From NCBI GenBank assembly GCA_018267385.1, contig JAFDYN010000005.1, forward strand, positions 1 to 64,000: a stretch of DNA of 64,000 nucleotides. Direction: 5' to 3'. This document shows positions 17,701-25,312 of the stretch, piece after piece. The first letter of the stretch is position 1. Each line of letters opens with the position of its first letter. The notes below the pieces were generated by a model that worked only from the letters and a program-made list of their open reading frames with translations, did not search any database and had not been told where the DNA came from. The stretch comes from Bacteroidota bacterium. GTDB lineage: Bacteria > Bacteroidota > Bacteroidia > Chitinophagales > LD1. A program made the translations under genes and the position numbers.

Positions 17701-20700
17701 ATAGCAGTAGCCCCATTGTTGCAAACGGTCTGGTCTGCAGATGGATTGACAGTAGGCGTAGGATTCACAGTGATGTAGAAAGTATCTGGTGTGCCACTGC
17801 AGGTCACGCTGTTATTGGTATAAGAAGGCGTCACGATGATCGTGTCTGTCACCGGCACTGTACCTGTATTGGTAGCTGTGAAGGAGGCAATATCACCATT
17901 GCCGCTGGTAGCCAGGCCTATGGTGCCGTCAGAACCGGTCCAGCTGAATACTGTGCCTGCTACTGCACCGGTGAAGCTCACTGTAGTAGTTGCGCCAGTG
18001 TTGCAAACAGTCTGGTCTGCTGATGGATTCACAGTAGGCGTAGGATTGACAGTGATGTAGAAGGTATCCGGGGTACCGCTGCAAGTCACGCCGTTATTGG
18101 TATAAGAAGGCGTCACGATGATCATGTCTGTCACCGGAGTAGTACCTGTATTGGTAGCCGTGAAAGAGGCGATGTCGCCATTGCCGCTGGTAGCCAGGCC
18201 GATCGTACCGTCAGAGCCGGTCCAGTCATATGAGGTACCTGCTACCGCACCTGTAAAGCTTACTGTAGTAGTTGCACCATTGTTGCAAATGGTCTGGTCT
18301 GCGGATGGATTGACAGTAGGTGTAGGATTGACAGTGATATAGAAGGTGTCAGGCGCACCGCTGCAGGTCACGCTGTTATTGGTATAAGAAGGCGTCACGA
18401 TGATCATATCTGTCACCGGAGTAGTACCTGTATTGGTAGCGGTGAAGGAGGCGATATCACCATTACCGCTCGTAGCCAGACCTATCGTGCCGTCAGAACC
18501 TGTCCAGCTGAATACTGTGCCTGCTACTGCACCGGTGAAGCTAACCGTAGTAGTTGCTCCAGTGTTGCAAACAGTCTGGTCTGATGATGGATTTACTGTA
18601 GGGGTAGGATTCACAGTGATGTAGAAAGTATCCGGTGTGCCGCTGCAGGTCACGCTGTTATTGGTATAAGAAGGCGTCACGATGATCATGTCTGTCACCG
18701 GAGTGGTACCTGTATTCGTAGCTGTAAAAGACGCGATGTCACCATTGCCGCTCGTAGCCAGGCCTATCGTGCCATCAGAACCTGTCCAGCTATATGTAGT
18801 ACCCGCTGTAGGACTGCTAAAGCTGATGATGCCGCTGGCGCTATTATTGCACAGGGTCAGATCAGCAGTAGGATTTACCGCAGGGGTAGGATTTACAGTG
18901 ATGTAGAAAGTATCCGGTGTACCCGTGCAGGTCACCGCATTGTTGGTATAGGAAGGTGTCACGATGATCATGTCTGTCACAGGCGCAGTACCTGTATTGG
19001 TAGCGGTGAAGGAGGCGATATTACCATTGCCGCTGGTGGCCAGGCCTATGGTGCCGTCAGAGCCCGTCCAGCTATATGTCGTGCCTGGTACCGGACCTGA
19101 GAAAGTGACAGCAGCGGTCATGCCGTTATTGCAAACGGTCTGGTCTGCTGTAGGATTGACTTTCGGTGTAGGGTTGACCGTGATCGTAAAGGTAGATGGC
19201 GTACCGGTACACATATTGAGTGACGGAGTCACGGTGACGGTAGACGCCTTAGGTGCATTGGTAGCATTCACCGCTGTAAAGCTATAGAGCGTATCTGTAT
19301 AGTAGCCGAAGGCGATCTCAGCAAAACCGGTCACACCCGGAGCGCCATAGTTACTGCTCACCACCATCTTGAAATAGCGTGCATTGACGACAGGGAAGTT
19401 GAACTTGTCAGGTATAGACGTATCTCCTGTAGCCTGCGTGAAGGTAGTAGTACCACCAAAGAGTGGCGTATAGGTGATATTATCAGTAGAATAAGACAGG
19501 ACTGCATCTTTCACACCATTTGTACCTGATGCCGATGGACCGCCATTATTCTGGTTCCAGAAGGAAAGTGCATTGACACCTACATTGCTGCCCAGGTCAA
19601 AAGTGATCGTATTTGCCACACCGGCATATACGAATGAGTTATTGAGGAAAGAGCCGTCATGCGCTGCAGTCATGCTCGGATAGGTGAGCATACCGGCACC
19701 GTTGTAGGCATTGTTCAGGTTAGTACCAAAGGCCGGTCCTGTAGTAGCCAGGGCAGCTACAGGTACGCGCAGGGTAGGCTGGCCAGATGTAGCAGGCTGG
19801 CCTATGGCAGTACTGTAGGTCCACGAGTAGACAGTATTGGGCTGGCTGCCTGTAAATACCACCTGAGTAGTGGGGTTAGCATTGCAGACTGTCTGGTCAG
19901 GGGTAGGATTGACAGCAGGTGTAGGATTGACTGTCAGATTTGTGATGATCACGCTATCACATCCTGTCACGCTACCACCAAAGATCGTGTCACGGTAAGT
20001 ATTAGTCGTGCTATAGGTATGAGACAGTACCGTAAATGTCTGTCCCTGACATATGACCGGAGATTGAGTGAAGTTTACTGCCGGCAGTTGCGTCACAGTT
20101 ATATGATTACTAGTATCCTTGAGACAGTTGTCGCTGCTGGTCACTACGGTCCATACGCTATCCTGCGGATTCATAGTAGCCGGGGTAAAGGTATTGGAGT
20201 TAGTGCCTGCTGCTACTCCGTTCTGGTACCACTGATACGATGGAGAGCTGCCTGCATTGGTAGCTGAAGCTGTAAAAGTAGTAGTAGATCCAGGGCAAAT
20301 GCTGGACGCTGCAGCGGTGATAGATACAGATGGCACCACCAGGGCAGGACATGGACATGACACAGTACCATCTACCCAGTTTGCGGTAGTACCAGACAGT
20401 GTAAAGTTATTCAGCGTACCATTGAAGCCGTGGCCACTGGAGTCAGCCGCCGTAGTCAAACCTGCGTTATTCGCATTTGGCACGCCATCATTGAGCTGGT
20501 AGTATGCCACCAGGTTATCTTGGGTGCCGGTCAGTTCGCAGCCCTTTCTTAGGTTTATCTCAGCCTGGCAGAGCGCCCTGCTCCAGATGCGTACTTCATC
20601 AATATCACCTGTATATGGTCTGCCAGCGCCACCCCAGGCATCGCTGCCTATTACTACATTCAGGTTGTTTGCTTCGAGCGCACCGAATGCAGGGTTTGTC

Positions 20701-22151
20701 ACACTATTCATCAGTACACCATCTATATATATTTTGGCTACCGTACCATCCCAGGTCCCGGCTACATGGTGCCATACATTATCATTGTAGTCTGCCCCAC
20801 TACCCAGCTGTATATCAGCAGCAGCAGTATTCTGTATCCAGAAGCTAAGGCCCGAGCCGGGCACCCAAAGTATAGTGTAAGATCCAAACCCTACTGAGCC
20901 TCCTGTGTGCCATTTGGACACCAGCGTCTTATTGTCATTCATCACCGCGTTGGTCCTAAACCAACACTCCAGTGTGAGCGCTCCGGTGATCTGCAGTTGC
21001 GGATTAGATGGTATCTGTACAGATGTATTGCTTGCACTTTGGAAGTTCAGCGCAGTCAACCCACGCATAGTGACGGTAGATGTGATAATGCTATCGCAGC
21101 CATTGACACTGCCGCCGACAATGGTATCCATGTAAGTGCCAGCGCTGGAATATGTGTGGCCATTCACACTCACGCTCTGTCCTGAGCATATCGTAAAGGC
21201 CTGCGCAGAGGTGCCCCCTTGATTGATCGTCAGATTGAGCGTGTATAGAGTGTCTGAGCAGCCGGTACCTGTAGTATCGTAGTATGTACCCGACGAGGTG
21301 TATGTATAGTGACCGCTCGGCGATGTATAGCTACTGCAGGCAGTGGCCGTGATCGTATCATATATATATGTAGCGCCTGAAGTCAGAGAAGTCACTTCTG
21401 ACGCAGAGAGCGCCCTGCTGTACACCCGAAACTCATCGTACAAGCCACCTGCCGGCGCACCTACATTGGTGCTATATCCTACAAACTTGAACGGGCCGAC
21501 ACCTACGATAGACGGAGCACTCTGAGCTACAGTATTGACCAGCACACCATCCAGATAGGCGTATACATTATTACTGACCTGGTCATATACAAAGGTATTG
21601 AGGTGAGGTGCTGCTGTAGCACCGCCACTTAGTAAAACGTCCGTCAGGCCCGCTCCCCTGAGTATCCAGTTATTGGCACCGGCCACACCGTTTGTAAAGC
21701 AACGGAAGCTGTTTGAGTTGGCATCGCCAAAAATATAATACAAAGTACTGGTGCCTGTAATATTAGAAGACCAGAATGAAAAGGTCCATGATCCTGTCAG
21801 ATTTGGCGCCCAGCCCGTGTTGACATAATCAGTACTCGAAGCGTTGCCGCTGCCTATCACGGCACCCCCGCATAGGCCGGCACCTCCCTGCGTGATGCTT
21901 CCCATAAGGGTGCCAGTCGCTGTGCCAGACGGAGGGGCTGTGGCGAGATTGGGTACTGTGGTACCTGTGCCGTCAAATGTATAGTAGATGACATCCGGAG
22001 TAGGAGCCTGTGCATTGGTAGCTAGCGATACCAGTATACCTAGTGAAAGCATCAAGACCAGAGACAGCCCCCTGTGTGAATTCTGCCGGCGTTCGCGCAT
22101 AGCGAGCCCCGCCAAAACATATGTCCTGATGTAGCTTGTAAAATTTCTCAT
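14715..22151 (-). CDS. Giant adhesin with gliding-associated (type B) T9SS C-terminal domain
   Basis: Cell-surface protein of 2478 residues. After a signal region (about 1-48) come a LamG/concanavalin-like domain (about 52-265), a short cysteine-containing linker and a second LamG domain (about 365-560, with ECWFRT, WHHVAGTWDGT and DEVRIWSRAL). Next are Ig/PKD-like units, one containing a discoidin-like insert (about residues 800-955). Then come seven tandem 94-residue repeats (about 990-1650), more divergent Ig/PKD-like units and finally the CHU_C-type tail. The tail starts LPNILTPNGDGQNDIWV and ends with NRWGEKVYE and PDGTYYYVLK. The tail predicts T9SS export and attachment, and the LamG/discoidin modules suggest glycan binding. 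PorP/SprF-OmpA follows directly as a likely partner. The start is one of several in-frame ATGs (M1, M18, M34). Confidence 0.92.
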   Translation of the reverse strand: MRNFTSYIRTYVLAGLAMRERRQNSHRGLSLVLMLSLGILVSLATNAQAPTPDVIYYTFDGTGTTVPNLATAPPSGTATGTLMGSITQGGAGLCGGAVIGSGNASSTDYVNTGWAPNLTGSWTFSFWSSNITGTSTLYYIFGDANSNSFRCFTNGVAGANNWILRGAGLTDVLLSGGATAAPHLNTFVYDQVSNNVYAYLDGVLVNTVAQSAPSIVGVGPFKFVGYSTNVGAPAGGLYDEFRVYSRALSASEVTSLTSGATYIYDTITATACSSYTSPSGHYTYTSSGTYYDTTGTGCSDTLYTLNLTINQGGTSAQAFTICSGQSVSVNGHTYSSAGTYMDTIVGGSVNGCDSIITSTVTMRGLTALNFQSASNTSVQIPSNPQLQITGALTLECWFRTNAVMNDNKTLVSKWHTGGSVGFGSYTILWVPGSGLSFWIQNTAAADIQLGSGADYNDNVWHHVAGTWDGTVAKIYIDGVLMNSVTNPAFGALEANNLNVVIGSDAWGGAGRPYTGDIDEVRIWSRALCQAEINLRKGCELTGTQDNLVAYYQLNDGVPNANNAGLTTAADSSGHGFNGTLNNFTLSGTTANWVDGTVSCPCPALVVPSVSITAAASSICPGSTTTFTASATNAGSSPSYQWYQNGVAAGTNSNTFTPATMNPQDSVWTVVTSSDNCLKDTSNHITVTQLPAVNFTQSPVICQGQTFTVLSHTYSTTNTYRDTIFGGSVTGCDSVIITNLTVNPTPAVNPTPDQTVCNANPTTQVVFTGSQPNTVYSWTYSTAIGQPATSGQPTLRVPVAALATTGPAFGTNLNNAYNGAGMLTYPSMTAAHDGSFLNNSFVYAGVANTITFDLGSNVGVNALSFWNQNNGGPSASGTNGVKDAVLSYSTDNITYTPLFGGTTTFTQATGDTSIPDKFNFPVVNARYFKMVVSSNYGAPGVTGFAEIAFGYYTDTLYSFTAVNATNAPKASTVTVTPSLNMCTGTPSTFTITVNPTPKVNPTADQTVCNNGMTAAVTFSGPVPGTTYSWTGSDGTIGLATSGNGNIASFTATNTGTAPVTDMIIVTPSYTNNAVTCTGTPDTFYITVNPTPAVNPTADLTLCNNSASGIISFSSPTAGTTYSWTGSDGTIGLATSGNGDIASFTATNTGTTPVTDMIIVTPSYTNNSVTCSGTPDTFYITVNPTPTVNPSSDQTVCNTGATTTVSFTGAVAGTVFSWTGSDGTIGLATSGNGDIASFTATNTGTTPVTDMIIVTPSYTNNSVTCSGAPDTFYITVNPTPTVNPSADQTICNNGATTTVSFTGAVAGTSYDWTGSDGTIGLATSGNGDIASFTATNTGTTPVTDMIIVTPSYTNNGVTCSGTPDTFYITVNPTPTVNPSADQTVCNTGATTTVSFTGAVAGTVFSWTGSDGTIGLATSGNGDIASFTATNTGTVPVTDTIIVTPSYTNNSVTCSGTPDTFYITVNPTPTVNPSADQTVCNNGATAIVSFTGAVAGTSYDWTGSDGTIGLATSGNGDIASFTATNTGTVPVTDMIIVTPSYTNNSVTCSGTPDTFYITVNPTPVVNPSADVDVCNGAVAPSVAFTGPVSGTVYDWTSSDPSIGLATSGTGDLPSFTAVNNTTSDVIDTVIVTPSYTNNGVTCTGTSDTFFINVHPTPLILLGGPVATCGGSVQIDAGNAGSTYAWSDGPTTQIDTVSTSGVYTVTVTSPFGCIDSASKTVYIRPAPVVNLGPDQTNCNVGVTLDAGNPGAAYLWSTGATTQQIVATVTGDYSVIVTDTASRCGGTDTVHVTINGNPVVDLGPDTTLCGGTLTLTAGDLTNTYLWSPGGSTGNTLTVSTTGTYAVTVTSPTGCTATDDIHVTLFSKPNLGADISDSICPGSKADLYSYYQGTGVTLTFNTPTPASVDSGTYTVIGTNANGCSDTAIVTIAYRLKPDLGPDVTDSICQGYTYNLENLFPSGRGYSSYAWSGTFTDTAVGPGVYTLVVSNASGCTDTVTVTILTRQRPNLGGNKTDSVCVGSTYDLTTLYPNSGYASYHWTGVADSSAVPAGTYQLVVSNGSGCTDTAYAIITNRVHTVVTLNTNLFVCSTVSAYPLTGGSPSGGSYYVNNVVTNTFDPGALGAGPQRVAYVYTNGSGCTDSAVTTITVYPQPNITNTTLPVVCNNSQAVNLDNYFNPFGGSYTGPGVSGQYFYPSLAGPGNSTITYIYTDSHGCSDTGTAPITVTNAVSVSLHTTNVNYTACALDSVTFIANGAQQYQFFVNGVAVTAITDTNTFTTTSLQNHDQVTVVGSNACSSDTSDFIIIDINERPVAYAGMDTTIDLGQVAQLHGSATGGVGNYTYSWTPGTFLDFNNVPNPKFNGPDTTLFTLRVTDVNGCWDTATVTVNVRLPQNIQLPNILTPNGDGQNDIWVLNPKIDLTGSNIVIFNRWGEKVYEATPYANDWNGTYMGGGEKLPDGTYYYVLKVPAQNTEYKGPINILSTHK
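17200..19180 (-). repeat. Seven tandem 282-bp repeats inside the adhesin gene
   Basis: The period is 282 bases (94 codons). Each unit carries VNPSADQTVCN, a WTGSDGTIGLATSGNG block, IVTPSYTNN and DTFYITVNPTP. The middle units (about 17.5-18.9 kb) are nearly identical in protein and closely similar in DNA. The outer two units, especially the one nearest the 3' end of the gene, are more divergent. This is the pattern expected from expansion by unequal recombination from the centre. Confidence 0.93.
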
Positions 22152-22501
22152 GCAACTAATATTTAACTATTTAGGTTGAAATGGTCTCTATATAATATGG
22201 TACGCTCTCCAGAGGCCTGCCCCGGTCGAAAAACTGGTTTATAGTACGGGCAGCATATATCTTACTCAGTTGCAAGTATAAACACTCGGTGTTCTGTTAT
22301 TATTAATATGTATCAGGAATCAATACACACATTTGCACTGATTGTATTTTATAGAGGTCATATATTGTATAATTTATTGCCAAGTCTGGGCATCCTACGC
22401 CTCAGGGTGCCATTTTACATACACTTTTGACCTTCACGTGTATAGTTGTTCATTGCCCGGCAATAATCTGAGGCATTCCCGGTTATATATTTACCTGCGG
22501 T
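22152..22501. other. Intergenic region between divergent adhesin and AsmA genes
   Basis: 350 AT-rich bases containing the promoters of both flanking genes. No gene, hairpin with T-run or clear repeat was recognised. TATATATTTA lies shortly before the AsmA start and could contribute to a -7 box, but it is not a clean TAnnTTTG. Confidence 0.4.
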
Positions 22502-25063
22502 ATGAAGCGCATCCTCATACGGGTATCTCTCGGTATCCTGATCACTATTGCCACGCTGGTACTGGCGCTGGTGGTCTGTGGCTATGCCTTTCAGGACAAA
22601 GTGAAGGACCTTATCATCAGCAAGATCAATGAACAGGTCACCGTACCGATCAGTGTCAAAGGTGGCGTGGAGTTCTCGCTGCTACAGCACTTCCCTTACG
22701 CCTCGGTCACTTTCCACGAAGTGGCTATCAAAAACAAGCTAAAAGGTGGCAGGGAAAACCTCCTGCAGGTACGTGAGTTCTCCTTCCTCTTTAATATGTG
22801 GGGCCTGCTGAGCCACAAGATCGAGGTCTCGCGTGTCTACGCCGCGGATGGCGCCCTCAATATGTACATGGACGCCCGAGGCAACGCTAACTGGGATATC
22901 TTCAAAAAGTCTGCTGACAATAAACCCTCCGCCGGGCTAAATCTGGACCTCAGGCAGGCCATCGTCAGGAATGTAAAGTATACCTACCTGACGGGAGATA
23001 ATGAGGAGGATATCCAGCTCAATATCTCTAAGCTGGACCTCTCGGGCAATTTCCGGGCGGCGCGCTTCGATCTCAATGCCAAAGGCGGCCTGATGATAGA
23101 CCTCCTGCAGATCAATGGCGATGAGTATGTAGCTCATAAAGCCTTTGACGCTGATATCACCATAGATGTAGACCAGCAGCAGAATCGCTTTGCGCTGAAT
23201 AAGGGCAACATAGAGATAGAGAAGAACAAGTTTGTGGTCAATGGCTTCTTTATCACCAGCAAGCGCAATACCTATGTACAGTTCAACGCCACCTCTCAGG
23301 GCAAGGACATATCAAAGCTGATCGCGCTCATACCGCTACGATTTACCTCGCAGCTGGCGGGTACAGAGGGCAGCGGCGGCTATACCGTCTCCTCAAAGAT
23401 CTACGGGCACATACGTCCCGGTATCAATCCTATCATAGAGGTGACCGCAGCACTGCACGATGCTGAGATACAGATACCCAAGATCAGCAAGCCGCTGATG
23501 CACGTGACCGCAGAGGGCTACTACCGCATGGACTCTGTGGGAGATGACAAACTCGTGGTGTCAAAGTTCCGCTCTGAGTTTAACGGCTATCCCCAGGCTT
23601 TTGACCTGAAGCTGGTGCACCTCAGCTCGCCTGATATAGACTTTCATGCGGATGGTACGGCAGACCTGCATGAGCTGCGTACTTTCTTTAGTGATACGAT
23701 ACTACAGAGTGCCTCGGGCCTGGTCACGTTCAAGGAGTTTCACATACAGGGCAATAAGCGCGACTTTGATGCAGCGGAAAACTCAAACATCAAGGCCTCC
23801 GGGGAGTTTGACCTGAAGGATGTGAACGTGGAGGCGGGTAATGTAGCCTATGAGAAGATCAACGGGCACCTCTCCTATCATGATAATGACATCACCATCA
23901 ACGGCCTTGCCGCTAAGTTTCTCAATACAGAGTTTGTCTTTGACGGTACGGTCAATAACCTGATAGCCTACTCCATCTCACAGGACCGTAGGAATAATAC
24001 CGAGGACATCCCACTCGGTGTGAATGGTACACTACGCATGCACAGCTTTGACCTATCGAGTATCCTGCATACCTATGACAAGAAGGGTAATCCACATCCC
24101 AATACCGGCAAGGCTAAGCTGGACATCAGGGATGTATTCAATATGGAAGGCCACCTGCAGGTCAGCATAGACAAGTTTGTGTATGAACATATGCTCTTTG
24201 AAGATGTGAAGGCGGACCTCGGCCTCGTACCCTACCGCATAGATATCCGCTCGCTCTCTACTACGGCTATGGGCGGGCAGATCACAGATGTGGGCTATGT
24301 GGCCTTCCTGCCGGGCAAGCAAATGCTGATGAACCTAGGCCTGAATATAGACAAGGTAGACCTGCCCATGCTCTTCCGCGAGTGCGATAACTTTAACCAG
24401 ACCACACTTACAGACAAGAATCTGAAGGGCCGCGTATCTGCCACTCTCGCACTCAGGACCGTGTGGAATAATTATAAAGACATAGATCTGGACAAGCTAT
24501 CCGGCAGCCTCTCCTGTAGCGTACTGCATGGCGAGCTAAATAATTTTGACCCGATCAAATCGGCCTCGGCGTTTATCAAAGTAGATGAGCTGAACCACAT
24601 CGTCTTCTCAGACCTGAGCAATACCCTCTCGATAGAGAACCGTGTGATCACGATCCCACGCATGGAGATACAAAGCTCTGCGCTGAACCTCATCATGTCC
24701 GGCACACACACGCTGGACAATCAGATAGACTACCACCTGAAGGTGAACCTGCATAAATTGCTGGCAGCCAAGTTTGGCAGCAGACAGAGCGATGTACAGT
24801 ACATAGAGGAAGATCCATATGCCGGTGTCAATCTCTACCTGCTCCTCACTGGCGATATATCCAATCCTAAGATCAAGTATGACCGCGAGCAAGTGAAGAA
24901 GAAGCTGAAGCAAGACCTCGCCGATCAGAAGCAGGAGCTAAAAGAACTCTTCAAGAAAGACAAGACGCAAAAGCCCGCCTCCAAAGAAGCCGCCCGCCGC
25001 GAGGAGAAATACTATGACACCCGCAAGAAGCCTGAGTTCATAGACTTTGATGAGGAGAAATGA
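22502..25063 (+). CDS. AsmA family protein
   Basis: Envelope protein of 853 residues. One N-terminal membrane anchor (ILIRVSLGILITIATLVLALVVCGYAF, about residues 4-30) is followed by a long beta-rich periplasmic body. It opens with the AsmA pattern PISVKGGVEFSLLQHFPYASVTFHEVAI and LNMYMDARGNANWDIF. The C-terminus is strongly charged and lysine-rich (about 790-853). AsmA-like proteins bridge the envelope and are linked to lipid transport between membranes. The role of this copy is not known. It is transcribed alone, away from the adhesin gene. Confidence 0.85.
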   Translation: MKRILIRVSLGILITIATLVLALVVCGYAFQDKVKDLIISKINEQVTVPISVKGGVEFSLLQHFPYASVTFHEVAIKNKLKGGRENLLQVREFSFLFNMWGLLSHKIEVSRVYAADGALNMYMDARGNANWDIFKKSADNKPSAGLNLDLRQAIVRNVKYTYLTGDNEEDIQLNISKLDLSGNFRAARFDLNAKGGLMIDLLQINGDEYVAHKAFDADITIDVDQQQNRFALNKGNIEIEKNKFVVNGFFITSKRNTYVQFNATSQGKDISKLIALIPLRFTSQLAGTEGSGGYTVSSKIYGHIRPGINPIIEVTAALHDAEIQIPKISKPLMHVTAEGYYRMDSVGDDKLVVSKFRSEFNGYPQAFDLKLVHLSSPDIDFHADGTADLHELRTFFSDTILQSASGLVTFKEFHIQGNKRDFDAAENSNIKASGEFDLKDVNVEAGNVAYEKINGHLSYHDNDITINGLAAKFLNTEFVFDGTVNNLIAYSISQDRRNNTEDIPLGVNGTLRMHSFDLSSILHTYDKKGNPHPNTGKAKLDIRDVFNMEGHLQVSIDKFVYEHMLFEDVKADLGLVPYRIDIRSLSTTAMGGQITDVGYVAFLPGKQMLMNLGLNIDKVDLPMLFRECDNFNQTTLTDKNLKGRVSATLALRTVWNNYKDIDLDKLSGSLSCSVLHGELNNFDPIKSASAFIKVDELNHIVFSDLSNTLSIENRVITIPRMEIQSSALNLIMSGTHTLDNQIDYHLKVNLHKLLAAKFGSRQSDVQYIEEDPYAGVNLYLLLTGDISNPKIKYDREQVKKKLKQDLADQKQELKELFKKDKTQKPASKEAARREEKYYDTRKKPEFIDFDEEK

Positions 25064-25068
25064 TCTTT

Positions 25069-25260
25069 CACCGCAGAGGCCGAGAGACGCAGAGAATGCA
25101 TTTATCACAGAGTACACAAAGGGATGAGTAAACAGCCGTTTGAGGTTACAGAGAATATGCTCTGTGCCCTCAAACTCATTGTCTCTATTAGCTAATATGT
25201 CTCTGTGTACTCTGTGATAATTGTATTACGCCCCTTGCGTTTCCGCGCCTCTGCGGTAAA
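25069..25260. repeat. Long imperfect inverted repeat (ACCGCAGAGG / CCTCTGCGGT)
   Basis: The left arm has CACCGCAGAGGC and TTATCACAGAGTACACAAA. The right arm has CTGTGTACTCTGTGATAA and GCGCCTCTGCGGTAAA, mirror-ordered. An inner hairpin pairs TGAGGTTACAGAG with CTCTGTGCCCTCA. The whole 190 bases could fold into one cruciform or RNA hairpin between the AsmA and M2 peptidase genes. A partial right arm recurs at about 12-46 in the window. Confidence 0.75.
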
Positions 25261-25312
25261 TAACGGCTGTTTCAAATCTCCCATTATATTTGCCTCTACA
25301 ACCCGTTCACAC

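Noticed and set aside
17200..19180. Possible CRISPR array because of regular spacing
   Set aside because: The units are 282 bases, in frame and protein-coding, with no unique spacers.
17266..19287. Series of 74-codon plus-strand frames spaced 282 bases apart
   Set aside because: They are mirror frames of the adhesin repeats on the minus strand.
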